DNA from: OLB9 sp041392785
Lineage (GTDB): Bacteria; Bacteroidota; Bacteroidia; Chitinophagales; Saprospiraceae
DNA length: 64,000 bases
NCBI GenBank assembly: GCA_041392785.1
Contig: JAWKLK010000002.1
Location: 1 to 64,000 of the forward strand
Direction: 5' to 3'
Of the stretch, positions 1 through 8,806 are shown piece after piece. The notes under the pieces are model-generated. The model was not told the origin of the DNA, made no database searches, and worked only from the letters and a program-made list of their open reading frames with translations. Both the position numbers and the translations under genes were made by a program. The first letter of the stretch is position 1; each line of letters begins with the position of its first letter.

Positions 1-74
1 GGTGCAGCAGAGATAACCAAAATAAAGACAATAACACTTAGACTAACCCATTTTAAGATATTCTTACTTTTCAT
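1..74 (-). CDS. Partial N-terminus, probable SCO1/SenC copper chaperone
   Basis: Only the first 24 codons lie in the window. They encode a Lys-rich start (MKSKNILKW) followed by a hydrophobic stretch, as in a membrane-anchored periplasmic protein. In Bacteroidota act/cox operons the gene next to the DUF420 gene is commonly an SCO-family copper chaperone that loads the CuA site of cytochrome oxidase. The SCO assignment therefore rests on position and the N-terminal anchor only; no copper-binding CxxxC motif is visible because the gene runs off the edge. Confidence 0.45.
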   Translation of the reverse strand, partial: MKSKNILKWVSLSVIVFILVISAA

Positions 75-99
75 TACTTCTTTTTTTTGTTAAATAATA

Positions 100-645
100 T
101 TAGTAACATGGTTTCAGCATCACATAAACAATCGGACCAGTCACCGCAACGTATAGCCAAATAGGAAACACATATTTAGCCATCTTCCTATGTGATGCAA
201 TTTGGTACGTAAACCCTTTCACAAAAGTAAATAAAATAAACGGAAACGAAACACCAGCCAATAAGATATGGGTCAATAAAATAAAAAAGTAGATATACCT
301 GATCATCCCATCCTTACAGTAACGCACTTCTTCTTCAGTAAAATGGTATAAAACGTAACTCACCAAAAACAGAAATGATAAAACCATGGCACCATAAATG
401 AACTTTTGATGCATCAAAATTTTCCCCTGCCTAACAAAATACAAAGCTAAAATTAAACAAACTGTTACACCTGTATTCAGCCATGCATGGACTTGTGGCA
501 AAAAGGAAAAATCAAAATCTGTTTCAATTTTTATTCTCCTCATCATGAGTACAGTTGACAAAACTACAATGGAAAGAATCCAAGCTACAAAATTTAAGGT
601 TTTTGCTAGTTTTATATTTGGCGTGATATTCCTATAATTATGCAT
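100..645 (-). CDS. DUF420 family membrane protein of the cytochrome oxidase operon
   Basis: This 181-residue protein has about five hydrophobic segments and matches the DUF420 pattern: a short first helix, then VHAWLNTG, then LMHQKFIYGAMVLSFLF and a later His-containing membrane segment near THILLAG. DUF420 proteins are found with caa3/aa3 oxidase genes and are thought to help oxidase assembly or heme/copper insertion; that role is inferred. It starts with ATG at 645 and sits 25 bases upstream of the probable sco1 gene, at the distal end of the minus-strand respiratory operon. Confidence 0.8.
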   Translation of the reverse strand: MHNYRNITPNIKLAKTLNFVAWILSIVVLSTVLMMRRIKIETDFDFSFLPQVHAWLNTGVTVCLILALYFVRQGKILMHQKFIYGAMVLSFLFLVSYVLYHFTEEEVRYCKDGMIRYIYFFILLTHILLAGVSFPFILFTFVKGFTYQIASHRKMAKYVFPIWLYVAVTGPIVYVMLKPCY

Positions 646-760
646 GAGATTTAAATTTATAAATGAATTTACTTCACTAATTTAATCAATGTTTTTATGT
701 TCAATGAAATATATGAATTGAAAACTGTCTTTTTTGACAACCTTTACTTTGTACAATAGA

Positions 761-1240
761 TTATTTCATTTTAATATCAGCATCTTTCTTTCTAGGAAGT
801 ATCAATGCAATGTGTGCAACAAGGGATTTTACACTTTCACTATCAGATGGATACAAGTTTCTTACTCTTAAACTCGTGTCTAAAAGCACATAATTATCTT
901 CAGGAAATACTGATATCTTTGTATAAATAGGATTATTTTCTGCTAATAGGCGTAGAACACTATCTTTCTCCACTAATTGAAATAAATCTACTTTATCAAA
1001 TTGATTTGCGAGTTTTGTATTGAGAGATCTGTCGGTTGCACTACCTGCAATAACGGTGATTTTTCCTTTCAAAACGGAATTGGAATCGGCTATGACAAAT
1101 AAAGAATCTTTTGGAATCAATTGCTTAAATGCCGCCTTTTGATATTGCAAACCACTATTTAGATAATACCATGAACCTAAAGGAACAATTATGGTAAGTA
1201 TGGCGAGTACAAAAACAGGCAAAATGTTCTTAACATTCAT
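761..1240 (-). CDS. SCO/thioredoxin-like membrane-anchored protein lacking the metal-binding cysteines
   Basis: One N-terminal membrane anchor (about residues 5-25 after MNVKNILPV) is followed by a roughly 130-residue periplasmic domain. The C-terminal stretch (DNYVLLDTSLRVRNLYPSD, then VKSLVAHIALILPR) resembles the end of SCO proteins, where an Asp-Gly-x-hydrophobic-Arg-x-x-Tyr strand is followed by an amphipathic helix. No CxxxC motif is present, so it cannot bind copper in the usual SCO way. The frame is open upstream to a TTG at 1258, but the ATG at 1240 puts the signal anchor at the N-terminus and is preferred. It probably helps oxidase assembly as a non-catalytic partner of SCO; this is inference from fold resemblance and operon position. 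Confidence 0.55.
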   Translation of the reverse strand: MNVKNILPVFVLAILTIIVPLGSWYYLNSGLQYQKAAFKQLIPKDSLFVIADSNSVLKGKITVIAGSATDRSLNTKLANQFDKVDLFQLVEKDSVLRLLAENNPIYTKISVFPEDNYVLLDTSLRVRNLYPSDSESVKSLVAHIALILPRKKDADIKMK

Positions 1241-1276
1241 GCCAAAAATATTTTTCAATAATGGTGATTATTATTA

Positions 1277-1648
1277 TCAATGAGCAGGCTTATCTACCAT
1301 TTCGGTCTTCACGACATTAATAGTAGCCGCTCTATCATTTAACCAGTTTCTACCCTCTACTAAGAAGGCAATAACTGCCCAAACTAACAATATAGTTGGA
1401 AATAAAACACTCCTCACCAAGCCTGGAACTTCATATTTCATATGCATAAATTCATATATAATGAGGTATGCTTTTACTAAACTCAATGCAATCATGACAA
1501 AACCCGTAATATAAAAAGGGAAATGCACGCCTTCCATAAGAATACCTTTACCCAACAATGCAAAAAGTACCTCAAATATCGTAATAGCAGCAAGGATTAA
1601 AATCGTCTTTGTCGCTATTTTCTTAGAAGCATCATATGATAAACCCAT
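1277..1648 (-). CDS. Cytochrome c oxidase subunit IV (CyoD/COX4_pro-like)
   Basis: A 123-residue protein with three predicted membrane helices, the first two separated by a short loop (HFPFYITGFVMIALSLVKAYLI), then MHMKYEVPGL and a last helix ending in a hydrophilic tail. The signature (helix, helix with VKAYLI, then MH-K-E) is that of prokaryotic cytochrome oxidase subunit IV. It lies between the subunit III gene and the SCO-like gene, as in other Bacteroidota caa3 operons. Its role is structural stabilisation of the oxidase in the inner membrane. Confidence 0.85.
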   Translation of the reverse strand: MGLSYDASKKIATKTILILAAITIFEVLFALLGKGILMEGVHFPFYITGFVMIALSLVKAYLIIYEFMHMKYEVPGLVRSVLFPTILLVWAVIAFLVEGRNWLNDRAATINVVKTEMVDKPAH

Positions 1649-1688
1649 AAGGAAAGAAATTTATAAATTTAAAGAATGATTTATTAAA

Positions 1689-2540
1689 TTAGAGCAGATA
1701 GAAACATAAAAACACAAAAACCCATACCAAGTCCACAAAGTGCCAGTAAAGTCCTATCTTTTCTACCATTTCATAACCATTGCGACGCCTGACATACAAC
1801 CCTGAATAAGCATTTATCGCGATAATGGCTAAGAATATCACACCGGTCAAAACGTGAAACCCATGGAATCCCGTAATGAAGAAGAACAATGCACCAAATG
1901 CCTTCGGACCAAAAGACTGCTGTTTTACCATTCCTTCATCCGGTCCTTCTGTAACTTTATATTTAAGTGGTGCCCAATCATCACCATGCTTATGTATCAA
2001 ATAAGATTGGCCAGCATGAAAAGTATCATTTTCTTTTACAAAATGTCCATCACCTTCTAAGTAAACCCCAGATTCAGTATGAGTACCAAAAGGATTTGTA
2101 CGAATAGACATATGTTCTGCACCCATCAATGTGGTCCATTCCCAAGCTTGACATCCCAAGAATGCAAGACCGCCTATGATAGTGAGCGCCATCCATTTTA
2201 CAACACCCATTCTATTCTCACGATGTCCTTCTTGCACTGCGCGCACCATCGTGAATGAACTTGCCAATAAAATAAAGGTCATAAGGGTAACAAACAATAA
2301 AGGTGCATTGTGAATACCTCCCGGAAATGATCTGAATACAAAATCAGGTACTGGCCAAGTAGGTACGCTAAATCTTAATGTACCATAAGCAATAAGAAAG
2401 CCTGAAAATGTGAAAGCATCTGATAAAAGAAAATACCACATCATCAACTTGCCGTATGAAGCCTTGAATGGTGAACCAGCACCATTCCACGTGGCTTTTT
2501 CTGAAATATGATGATCTTGTGCTAATGCTTCTGAAGCCAT
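1689..2540 (-). CDS. Cytochrome c oxidase subunit III (longer paralog)
   Basis: This heme-copper oxidase subunit III is about 283 residues long with seven membrane segments. Conserved stretches include KLMMWYFLLSDAFTFSG, the E within GCQAWEWTTL, and the final helices around FFITGFHGFHVLTGV and YWHFVDLVWVFVF. A roughly 60-residue soluble insert (about residues 140-200) lies between helices. An in-frame start at 2600 would overlap the upstream gene; the ATG at 2540 (MASEALAQ) leaves a 13-base gap and is chosen. It is the second of two adjacent subunit III genes, a common arrangement in Bacteroidota. Confidence 0.9.
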   Translation of the reverse strand: MASEALAQDHHISEKATWNGAGSPFKASYGKLMMWYFLLSDAFTFSGFLIAYGTLRFSVPTWPVPDFVFRSFPGGIHNAPLLFVTLMTFILLASSFTMVRAVQEGHRENRMGVVKWMALTIIGGLAFLGCQAWEWTTLMGAEHMSIRTNPFGTHTESGVYLEGDGHFVKENDTFHAGQSYLIHKHGDDWAPLKYKVTEGPDEGMVKQQSFGPKAFGALFFFITGFHGFHVLTGVIFLAIIAINAYSGLYVRRRNGYEMVEKIGLYWHFVDLVWVFVFLCFYLL

Positions 2541-2553
2541 TATTATATAGATT

Positions 2554-3123
2554 TTATTTGCTAAATAATAAAAAAATAAATAAATATATCCATAAAACAT
2601 CCACGAAATGCCAGTAGTTTACCACTAAATCAAATCTATGAATGCGTCTATCTGTCACATTAAATTTTAAAGAAAAGGCGTGAATCAATGCTACAATTAA
2701 TGCCGCCAATCCACCCAAAACGTGCAATAAATGTATCCCTGAAAGTAAGTAAAAAAATGATCCTGACACATTACCTTTTAAATCTACACCTATTTTATAT
2801 AACTCTAACCAGCCATTGTATTGAAGAACGATGAATGCAATTCCAAATAAAAATGCAATGACCAAACCCAATTTATACGGCTTTTCTTTCCCAGCCTTAA
2901 AAGCTTTGAAGGAATAATGTAATACTAAACTCGAAAGAATAATTATTATAGTACTAAAATAAAAAACTTTTGGTACAGTAAATTCCAGCCAATTCCCAGC
3001 AGACTGCTTCACAATATAGGCACTGGTAAATGCGGCAAACATCATAAGAATACTGCCCATAGATGCCCACAAGGCAAATTTGTGTGGGTGTATTTTATTA
3101 CGTCTATACAATACTTGATCCAT
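2554..3123 (-). CDS. Heme-copper oxidase subunit III (shorter paralog, CyoC-like)
   Basis: A 189-residue subunit III with five membrane helices and the conserved FYLLSGIHLLHVLGG and VVNYWHFVDVLWIYLF motifs that line the V-shaped lipid cleft of subunit III. It lacks the first two helices of the longer neighbour. Its ATG overlaps the ctaB stop codon by one base (TAATG), which indicates translational coupling. It belongs to the caa3-type oxidase encoded by coxA and coxB. Confidence 0.88.
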   Translation of the reverse strand: MDQVLYRRNKIHPHKFALWASMGSILMMFAAFTSAYIVKQSAGNWLEFTVPKVFYFSTIIIILSSLVLHYSFKAFKAGKEKPYKLGLVIAFLFGIAFIVLQYNGWLELYKIGVDLKGNVSGSFFYLLSGIHLLHVLGGLAALIVALIHAFSLKFNVTDRRIHRFDLVVNYWHFVDVLWIYLFIFLLFSK

Positions 3124-4028
3124 TATCCTAAAAGCAGTATAGTTAATAATAAAAGTGGTAAATAGACAAATGAGTAAAACATCAACATTAAAGCAGATTT
3201 TCTATCAAATTTTCTATGAAATTCAAAAGCTAAAAAGATGTAAATTACACTCAAAACTATACAAAAAATTGCAGAATATATATGAACCAATCCATACAAA
3301 AATAGCAATCCTATGACAGGTATTGTCAGAACCGAATAAAACATTGATGACAATCCTAAATTCCGATCAATTTGGTCATTTACCACTGGAAGAAGCTTGA
3401 ATCCTGCCCTTTGATAATCATCAAAACTGACATAGCCAATAGACCAAAAATGTGGGAATTGCCATAAAAACTGTAATACAAATAATCCCATTCCAAACGC
3501 ACTAATGGTACCTTCGTGGGCTGTAAAACCTATTAAAACTGGCAAAGCTCCTGGTATAGCTCCGATGGCCACTGCCATAGTAGAATACCTCTTCATGGGT
3601 GTGTATACAAACGCATACAAAACCAATGAAACCATGCCTAGTATAGCAGTGATAGGATTAAATGTTGCCAATATTAAAATACCCGCCAAACAAGACAAAC
3701 CAGCAAAAAGCACGGCCTCAGCTGTCCGCATCCTTCCAGCCGCCAACGGCCTATTGGACGTACGTAACATTAAGCTGTCAAAATCCTTTTCAAACACTTG
3801 GTTTAAAGCATTTGCTGCCGAAGTAACAAAAAATCCACCAAGAATTATCAATATAAATGAACGTAAATTGGCACTACTCCCAGCAGCAATCAAATATCCT
3901 AATGCCGAAGATAGTACCACCACTGACGTGAGTCTTATTTTAATCAATAATCCATAGTCCAATAGGACACTTGAGATGGCATATCTCGCAGCGGCTAAGG
4001 TGGTATTTTGATTATTTGACTGTTTCAC
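3123..4028 (-). CDS. ctaB: Protoheme IX farnesyltransferase (heme O synthase)
   Basis: This UbiA-type prenyltransferase of 301 residues makes heme O from protoheme and farnesyl diphosphate, the first step to heme A for the oxidase. The first Asp-rich motif is visible as NQVFEKDFDSLMLRTSNRPL, followed by VYTPMKRYS and, in the second half, DDYQRAGFKLLPVV. About eight or nine membrane helices are present. The frame starts with GTG at 4028; no ATG is available nearby. It lies 27 bases from coxA and overlaps the next gene, inside the respiratory operon. Confidence 0.92.
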   Translation of the reverse strand: MKQSNNQNTTLAAARYAISSVLLDYGLLIKIRLTSVVVLSSALGYLIAAGSSANLRSFILIILGGFFVTSAANALNQVFEKDFDSLMLRTSNRPLAAGRMRTAEAVLFAGLSCLAGILILATFNPITAILGMVSLVLYAFVYTPMKRYSTMAVAIGAIPGALPVLIGFTAHEGTISAFGMGLFVLQFLWQFPHFWSIGYVSFDDYQRAGFKLLPVVNDQIDRNLGLSSMFYSVLTIPVIGLLFLYGLVHIYSAIFCIVLSVIYIFLAFEFHRKFDRKSALMLMFYSFVYLPLLLLTILLLG

Positions 4029-4055
4029 TTACCAAATTTTGGTGTATCCTAATTA

Positions 4056-5900
4056 TTAATGATCTCCTATTTCTCCGTCTTTCAAAGGTACATGTTGTTG
4101 TACAAACTCTCTGTCATCTTTATTATAGTCATACGCCCATCTATGAACAGTAGGAATATTACCAGGCCAGTTTCCGTGAATTGGCTCAATTGGTGTGGTC
4201 CATTCCAAGGTATTTGCTTGCCATGGATTTTTGGTTTTCATTTTCTTACCATACCAAATACTATAAAAGAAGTTTATAACAAACACCAACTGTACGAAAA
4301 AAGCTATAATCGCAAAAATAGTTATGAATTTATTCATTTCAGCAAAATGCTTGAAGGCGTCAAATGTATCAAATGTGTAATAGCGACGAGGTACGCCTGC
4401 CATACCTATATAATGCATTGGCCAAAAAATGGCATAAGCTGAAATTAATGTACCCCAAAAATGAATCTTACCCAAAGTCTCATTCATAAATCGTCCGTAC
4501 ATCTTAGGATACCAATGATATACACCCGCAAACATACCAAAAAATGCCGCTACTCCCATCACTATGTGGAAGTGTGCCACAACGAAGTATGTATCATGCA
4601 TTTGGATATCTATAGCCGAGTTACCCAAGAAAATACCAGTCAATCCACCTGAAATAAACATTGATACAAAACCGATCGCAAATAACATTGGTGTATTCAA
4701 CCTTAAGTTACCACCATAAAGGGTGGTGATCCAGTTGAATACTTTTATAGCTGATGGAACTGCAATAATTAGTGTAAAGAATACAAAAAAGTTTGATAAG
4801 AATGGATTAACTCCAGCCATGAACATGTGGTGAGCCCACACTAAAAATGACAAAAAGCCAATCGCTATAATTGAATAAACCATAGCTCTATAACCAAATA
4901 TAGGTTTTCTTGCATGGACAGACATGACTTCTGATACGATACCCATAGCAGGTAGTATGATGATATATACTTCAGGGTGACCCAAAAACCAGAAAAGGTG
5001 CTGATATAATATTGGGCTACCACCTACCCTATCCAATGCTTGTCCAGCTATGAAGATATCACTCAAAAAGAAACTTGTCCCAAGACTTCTATCAAAAACC
5101 AACATAAAAAATCCTGATGCCAAAACTGGAAATGATAATAATCCTAAAATGGCGGTTACGAAAAATGCCCAAATAGTTAGTGGCATTCTCCACATACTCA
5201 TACCTTTGGTACGTAGATTCAATATCGTTGTAATATAATTTATACCGCCTAGTAAAACGGACACAACAAACATAACAAGACTGACAAGCCAAAGTGTCAT
5301 ACCTGTACCACTACCGCTAGATGCCTGTGGTAAGGCACTAAGTGGTGGATATGCCACCCATCCACCAGAAAATGGTCCTGTACTGATAAACAAACTATAA
5401 AACATGATAATTCCCGCCAAAAAGAAAAACCAGTATGAAAGCATGTTTAAGAAGGGAGAAGCCATATCCCTTGCGCCTATTTGTAATGGAATAAGTAAAT
5501 TACTAAATGTACCGCTTAGTCCTGCTGTAAGTACAAAAAATACAATAATTGTACCATGCATAGTCACCAGTGCATAATAAAATTCAGGTGAAAGCTTACC
5601 TACACCAGTAGCAGCGTCAACTACTATCCATTTACCTAAAAAAGGCTTCAACCAAGTAAGTGATTCCTCAGGAAATCCCAATTGAAGTCTGAAAATTACT
5701 GACATTGCTGCACCAATAATAGCCCAGATCATACCAGTTATTAAAAATTGTCGCGCAATCACTTTGTGATCCATTGAAAATACATAGTGGAATAAGAAGC
5801 TACTTTGATACTTATCGCCAACATGATGTTCATGGAAATGATCATTGAATCCCTGTTCTTTGATCAATATATCTTCTTCTTGTGTTGCAAGATGTGCCAT
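4056..5900 (-). CDS. coxA: Cytochrome c oxidase subunit I (caa3/aa3 type)
   Basis: The catalytic subunit, 614 residues with about 12 membrane helices, carries heme a, heme a3 and CuB and pumps protons. Diagnostic motifs are WFLGHPEVYIIILPAMG (CuB His, cross-linked Tyr and the type A1 glutamate), WAHHMFMAGVNPF (two CuB His residues) and DTYFVVAHFHIVMG (the heme ligands). The N-terminal cytosolic extension has a His-rich segment (NDHFHEHHVGDKYQ). The ATG at 5900 is the clear start, 17 bases from coxB. The length is normal for Bacteroidota. Confidence 0.97.
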   Translation of the reverse strand: MAHLATQEEDILIKEQGFNDHFHEHHVGDKYQSSFLFHYVFSMDHKVIARQFLITGMIWAIIGAAMSVIFRLQLGFPEESLTWLKPFLGKWIVVDAATGVGKLSPEFYYALVTMHGTIIVFFVLTAGLSGTFSNLLIPLQIGARDMASPFLNMLSYWFFFLAGIIMFYSLFISTGPFSGGWVAYPPLSALPQASSGSGTGMTLWLVSLVMFVVSVLLGGINYITTILNLRTKGMSMWRMPLTIWAFFVTAILGLLSFPVLASGFFMLVFDRSLGTSFFLSDIFIAGQALDRVGGSPILYQHLFWFLGHPEVYIIILPAMGIVSEVMSVHARKPIFGYRAMVYSIIAIGFLSFLVWAHHMFMAGVNPFLSNFFVFFTLIIAVPSAIKVFNWITTLYGGNLRLNTPMLFAIGFVSMFISGGLTGIFLGNSAIDIQMHDTYFVVAHFHIVMGVAAFFGMFAGVYHWYPKMYGRFMNETLGKIHFWGTLISAYAIFWPMHYIGMAGVPRRYYTFDTFDAFKHFAEMNKFITIFAIIAFFVQLVFVINFFYSIWYGKKMKTKNPWQANTLEWTTPIEPIHGNWPGNIPTVHRWAYDYNKDDREFVQQHVPLKDGEIGDH

Positions 5901-5917
5901 CTTAAAATATATTTATA

Positions 5918-7434
5918 TTATTTAGACAAAATTCTTAATTCAGTTCTACGATTCTTCTCGCGACCTTCATCAGTATCATTACTATCAATAGGTTGACTCT
6001 GTCCATACCCTTTTGAAGATAACCGTGAAGCGCTGATACCCTTCGCAATAAGATAATCCATCGCTTTCTTTGATCTCTCTTGAGAAAGAGTAAGGTTAGA
6101 AGCTGGATCTCCAACACTATCAGTATGACCTGCCAATTCAACCTTTAAACTAGGCCGTTCATTTAATATTTTTACCAAATTATCAAGTTCATATTTTGAT
6201 AAATTATCATTCAATGATGATGATCCTGTATTATAAAATAAATGCTTTAACAATATTGTTCTTGAAACTGTGCCAGTATTGTCATTTATCACACCATCTA
6301 TCTCGGTTTTCAATTCAATTGCTCTATTTGATATCTCTGATTCAAATAACTTTTTGCCTTTCCAAGGATCATTCTTAGTATTCCTAATATTTGTATAATA
6401 GAAAGACTTTTGTGTTTTAATCCAAGCATCAAATTCATCTTGAGATACAACATCTACTATCCTCCGCATAGAATAATGTCCTTTTCCGCAAAGCTCAGCA
6501 CAAGCCAATTCATATTGGAATGCTTCCCATCTTGGAGGACTAGTTGATCTTTTGGATCAGACAGTTCCATGTATTCAGGATACTTTCTCAACTCTTCTTT
6601 GAATTCAGATGTAGTCTTTACAGGTCTGAAAGTGAAGCTAGTAGGAATTCCCGGAACAGCATCCATTTTCACTCTGAAATGCGGTAAGTAAAAATTATGC
6701 AACACATCTTTTGCGGTAATACGCACTACTACTGTAGAATCCTTTGGCAAAACAATTTTATCACTACCTCCAAGTATGATATCATCAAGAGCAGCTTCGT
6801 CATTCCAATCGAGCCCCAAATCATTCACACCAGGAACAATATTTCTAAAATCTTTATTTCCTAATTTGCCATCTGGTCCAGGATATCTGATGTCCCATGC
6901 AAACTGGTAACCAGTGGCTTCAATATTTACAACTTTTTGCTCTGGGTCTATATCCTTAAAGATTCTATTCCAAGCTACTAAGCCATTTGCAACCAATATA
7001 GTCATGACCACAGCTGGTACTGCTGTCCAAATAAGCTCCAATTTAGTATCATGAGCCAAAAACATGGCTGTACTACCCTTTACTTTTCTATACTTATATG
7101 AATACCAAAATAAAAGTATATGTGTAATGACAAATACAATGCCTGTGAATACAAATGTGATAAAAAATACCCAATCCAACTCATACCCGTGCTCTGACGC
7201 AGATGTTAGCGGCCCAAAGCCAAACATCACATTCTTGTAATGCCACATAGACCAGCCACAAAGTACCAAAAATGCAACCATAAAAGCTACGAGAGCTTTA
7301 CCTTGAGTTGTATTATTCTCAATCTCTGCGACTTCTTCCCCTTTTATTCTCTCAGAGAGTTCATTGATCCTTCCGATTTGTATGACTACCACAGTCATGA
7401 GAACAATTATAGCCAATGCTATTAAGTAGATCAT
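5918..7434 (-). CDS. coxB: Cytochrome c oxidase subunit II fused to a C-terminal OmpA-like domain; one frame break
   Basis: The 5' part (7434 down to about 6540) encodes four hydrophobic helices and most of the CuA cupredoxin domain (HNFYLPHFRVKMDAVPG). The rest is in the -1 frame from 6538 and gives PPRWEAFQYELACAELCGKG then HYSM, the CuA site (C-x3-C-x3-H-x2-M). A single missing base at about 6538-6540, in a short C run, explains the break. After the CuA domain and a linker of about 60 residues comes an OmpA_C-like domain: AGHTDSVGD, LSQERSKKAMDYLIAKGI, GYGQSQPI, EGREKNRRTEL. The joined protein is about 505 residues. The CuA domain and fused domain would lie in the periplasm, so the oxidase could be tethered to peptidoglycan; that function is inference. 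It sits between actF and coxA. Confidence 0.9.
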
Positions 7435-7469
7435 CTTTTATTATTTTATAAATGGTATTATCCTAAAAA

Positions 7470-8783
7470 TTATATTACATGATGATGAAGACTTTCTTCT
7501 AAATATGGGTCATTTTTCGGAGTCAAAGCTGCTCTTGAAATCATCCAAAGTGTAAAATAGAAAAATAAGCCTAAAAATCCAATAAATGTTCCTAATTCAA
7601 GCAAACCTGGTATAGTGAAGCCTGAAACAAAATTCGACGCATGCTCAACACCATGTGCTGCCACAGCATGGGCTGCATCATGGGCTGGTTCTGTAACAGC
7701 ATCAGAATGTGCTTCTGCACCATGAGCATGCATAGCCTCATTACGTGTGATAAGTGCTCCAGGTTTGATCATTAAGAAATAATCCAACCAATGGCTAAAC
7801 AAAGTTATTGCCGCAACTATACCCAATGAACCAAGTTTTCTTTTTGTATCGTTTCTCATCAAAATAAAAAACGGCACTAAGAAATTAATAACTAGATTCA
7901 AGAAAAATAGCACCGGGTAATTATTATATCTTTCTTTGAAATAAATAGTCTCTTCGCCGATATTGGCATACCAAATCAACATAAACTGTGAAAACCAAAG
8001 ATATGTCCAAAATATGCTGATTGCAAACAAGTACTTTCCTAAATCATGAAAGTGATTTTCATTTACATCTTTGAAATATCCACCTGATTTAAGGAAAATA
8101 AGCATCAGTATAGTAAGTGCAATCATTGCTACAAATGCACTTGCAGAAGAATACCATGCGAATAATGTACTGTACCAATGTGCATCAATACTCATAATCC
8201 ATTGCCATATCAAAGCACTACTTGAAAATCCAATCAATGGCAATAAAATTGCTGCATAAAATCTCATAGACTTGTGGTGAGCAAAAGTTGCCCCACCATT
8301 TCTATCTTCCTCTAATGATAATGTTCTAAGTTTTTGAGTTAAGAATATCCATATACCACCAAAAATCAACGTCCCAAAAAAGTACCAATTTTTATTTAAA
8401 AACGAAGACTTTCCTTTCAATATTGAGTCTTCAGCCACAGCTGCTTCATCACCCCAGTGATATAAGTGATGCCAATGAAAGTAAACACCCAATCCAATTA
8501 ACAACATCAAAACGATACCAACTATCAAAAATAAAGAATATGCCTCCCATATACGCTTGAATGTGGAAACCCACCCTGCATATGCTAAGATACTTGCTGT
8601 CAAAAAGAAAGCTGCCATAACTGCAATCATAGTGAAGAAGACAGAATTGTGTAATAAATTTGTCCAAAACCTTGTATGATAAGCATCGTCATTTATCCAT
8701 GTAAAAATCATTGATATTAAACCCACAGCCATAGCAATGTATAAATACATTCGGGTTTTGGATGAAAATATATATTGATTCAT
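7470..8783 (-). CDS. actF: Alternative complex III membrane subunit ActF
   Basis: A 437-residue integral membrane protein with about ten helices, the quinol-binding subunit 2 type (ActC/NrfD-like fold) of alternative complex III. The motif SIDAHWYSTLFAWYSSAS and later FWTYLWFSQFMLIWYANIGEE are typical of ActF. A His/Ala-rich cytosolic or periplasmic loop (AMHAHGAEAHSD to AVAAHGVEHAS) is inserted before the last helix. It is the last act gene, 35 bases before coxB, linking complex III to the oxidase in one transcript. Confidence 0.9.
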   Translation of the reverse strand: MNQYIFSSKTRMYLYIAMAVGLISMIFTWINDDAYHTRFWTNLLHNSVFFTMIAVMAAFFLTASILAYAGWVSTFKRIWEAYSLFLIVGIVLMLLIGLGVYFHWHHLYHWGDEAAVAEDSILKGKSSFLNKNWYFFGTLIFGGIWIFLTQKLRTLSLEEDRNGGATFAHHKSMRFYAAILLPLIGFSSSALIWQWIMSIDAHWYSTLFAWYSSASAFVAMIALTILMLIFLKSGGYFKDVNENHFHDLGKYLFAISIFWTYLWFSQFMLIWYANIGEETIYFKERYNNYPVLFFLNLVINFLVPFFILMRNDTKRKLGSLGIVAAITLFSHWLDYFLMIKPGALITRNEAMHAHGAEAHSDAVTEPAHDAAHAVAAHGVEHASNFVSGFTIPGLLELGTFIGFLGLFFYFTLWMISRAALTPKNDPYLEESLHHHVI

Positions 8784-8806
8784 AAGATTCTCTTTTATTC
8801 TTTAGA

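Noticed and set aside
3505..3957. 150-residue plus-strand frame inside ctaB
   Set aside because: It is opposite to a complete, well-conserved ctaB and shows no family resemblance.
6530..6550. Programmed -1 frameshifting in coxB
   Set aside because: There is no slippery heptamer of X XXY YYZ type and no clear downstream hairpin; a missing C in a short run explains it more simply.
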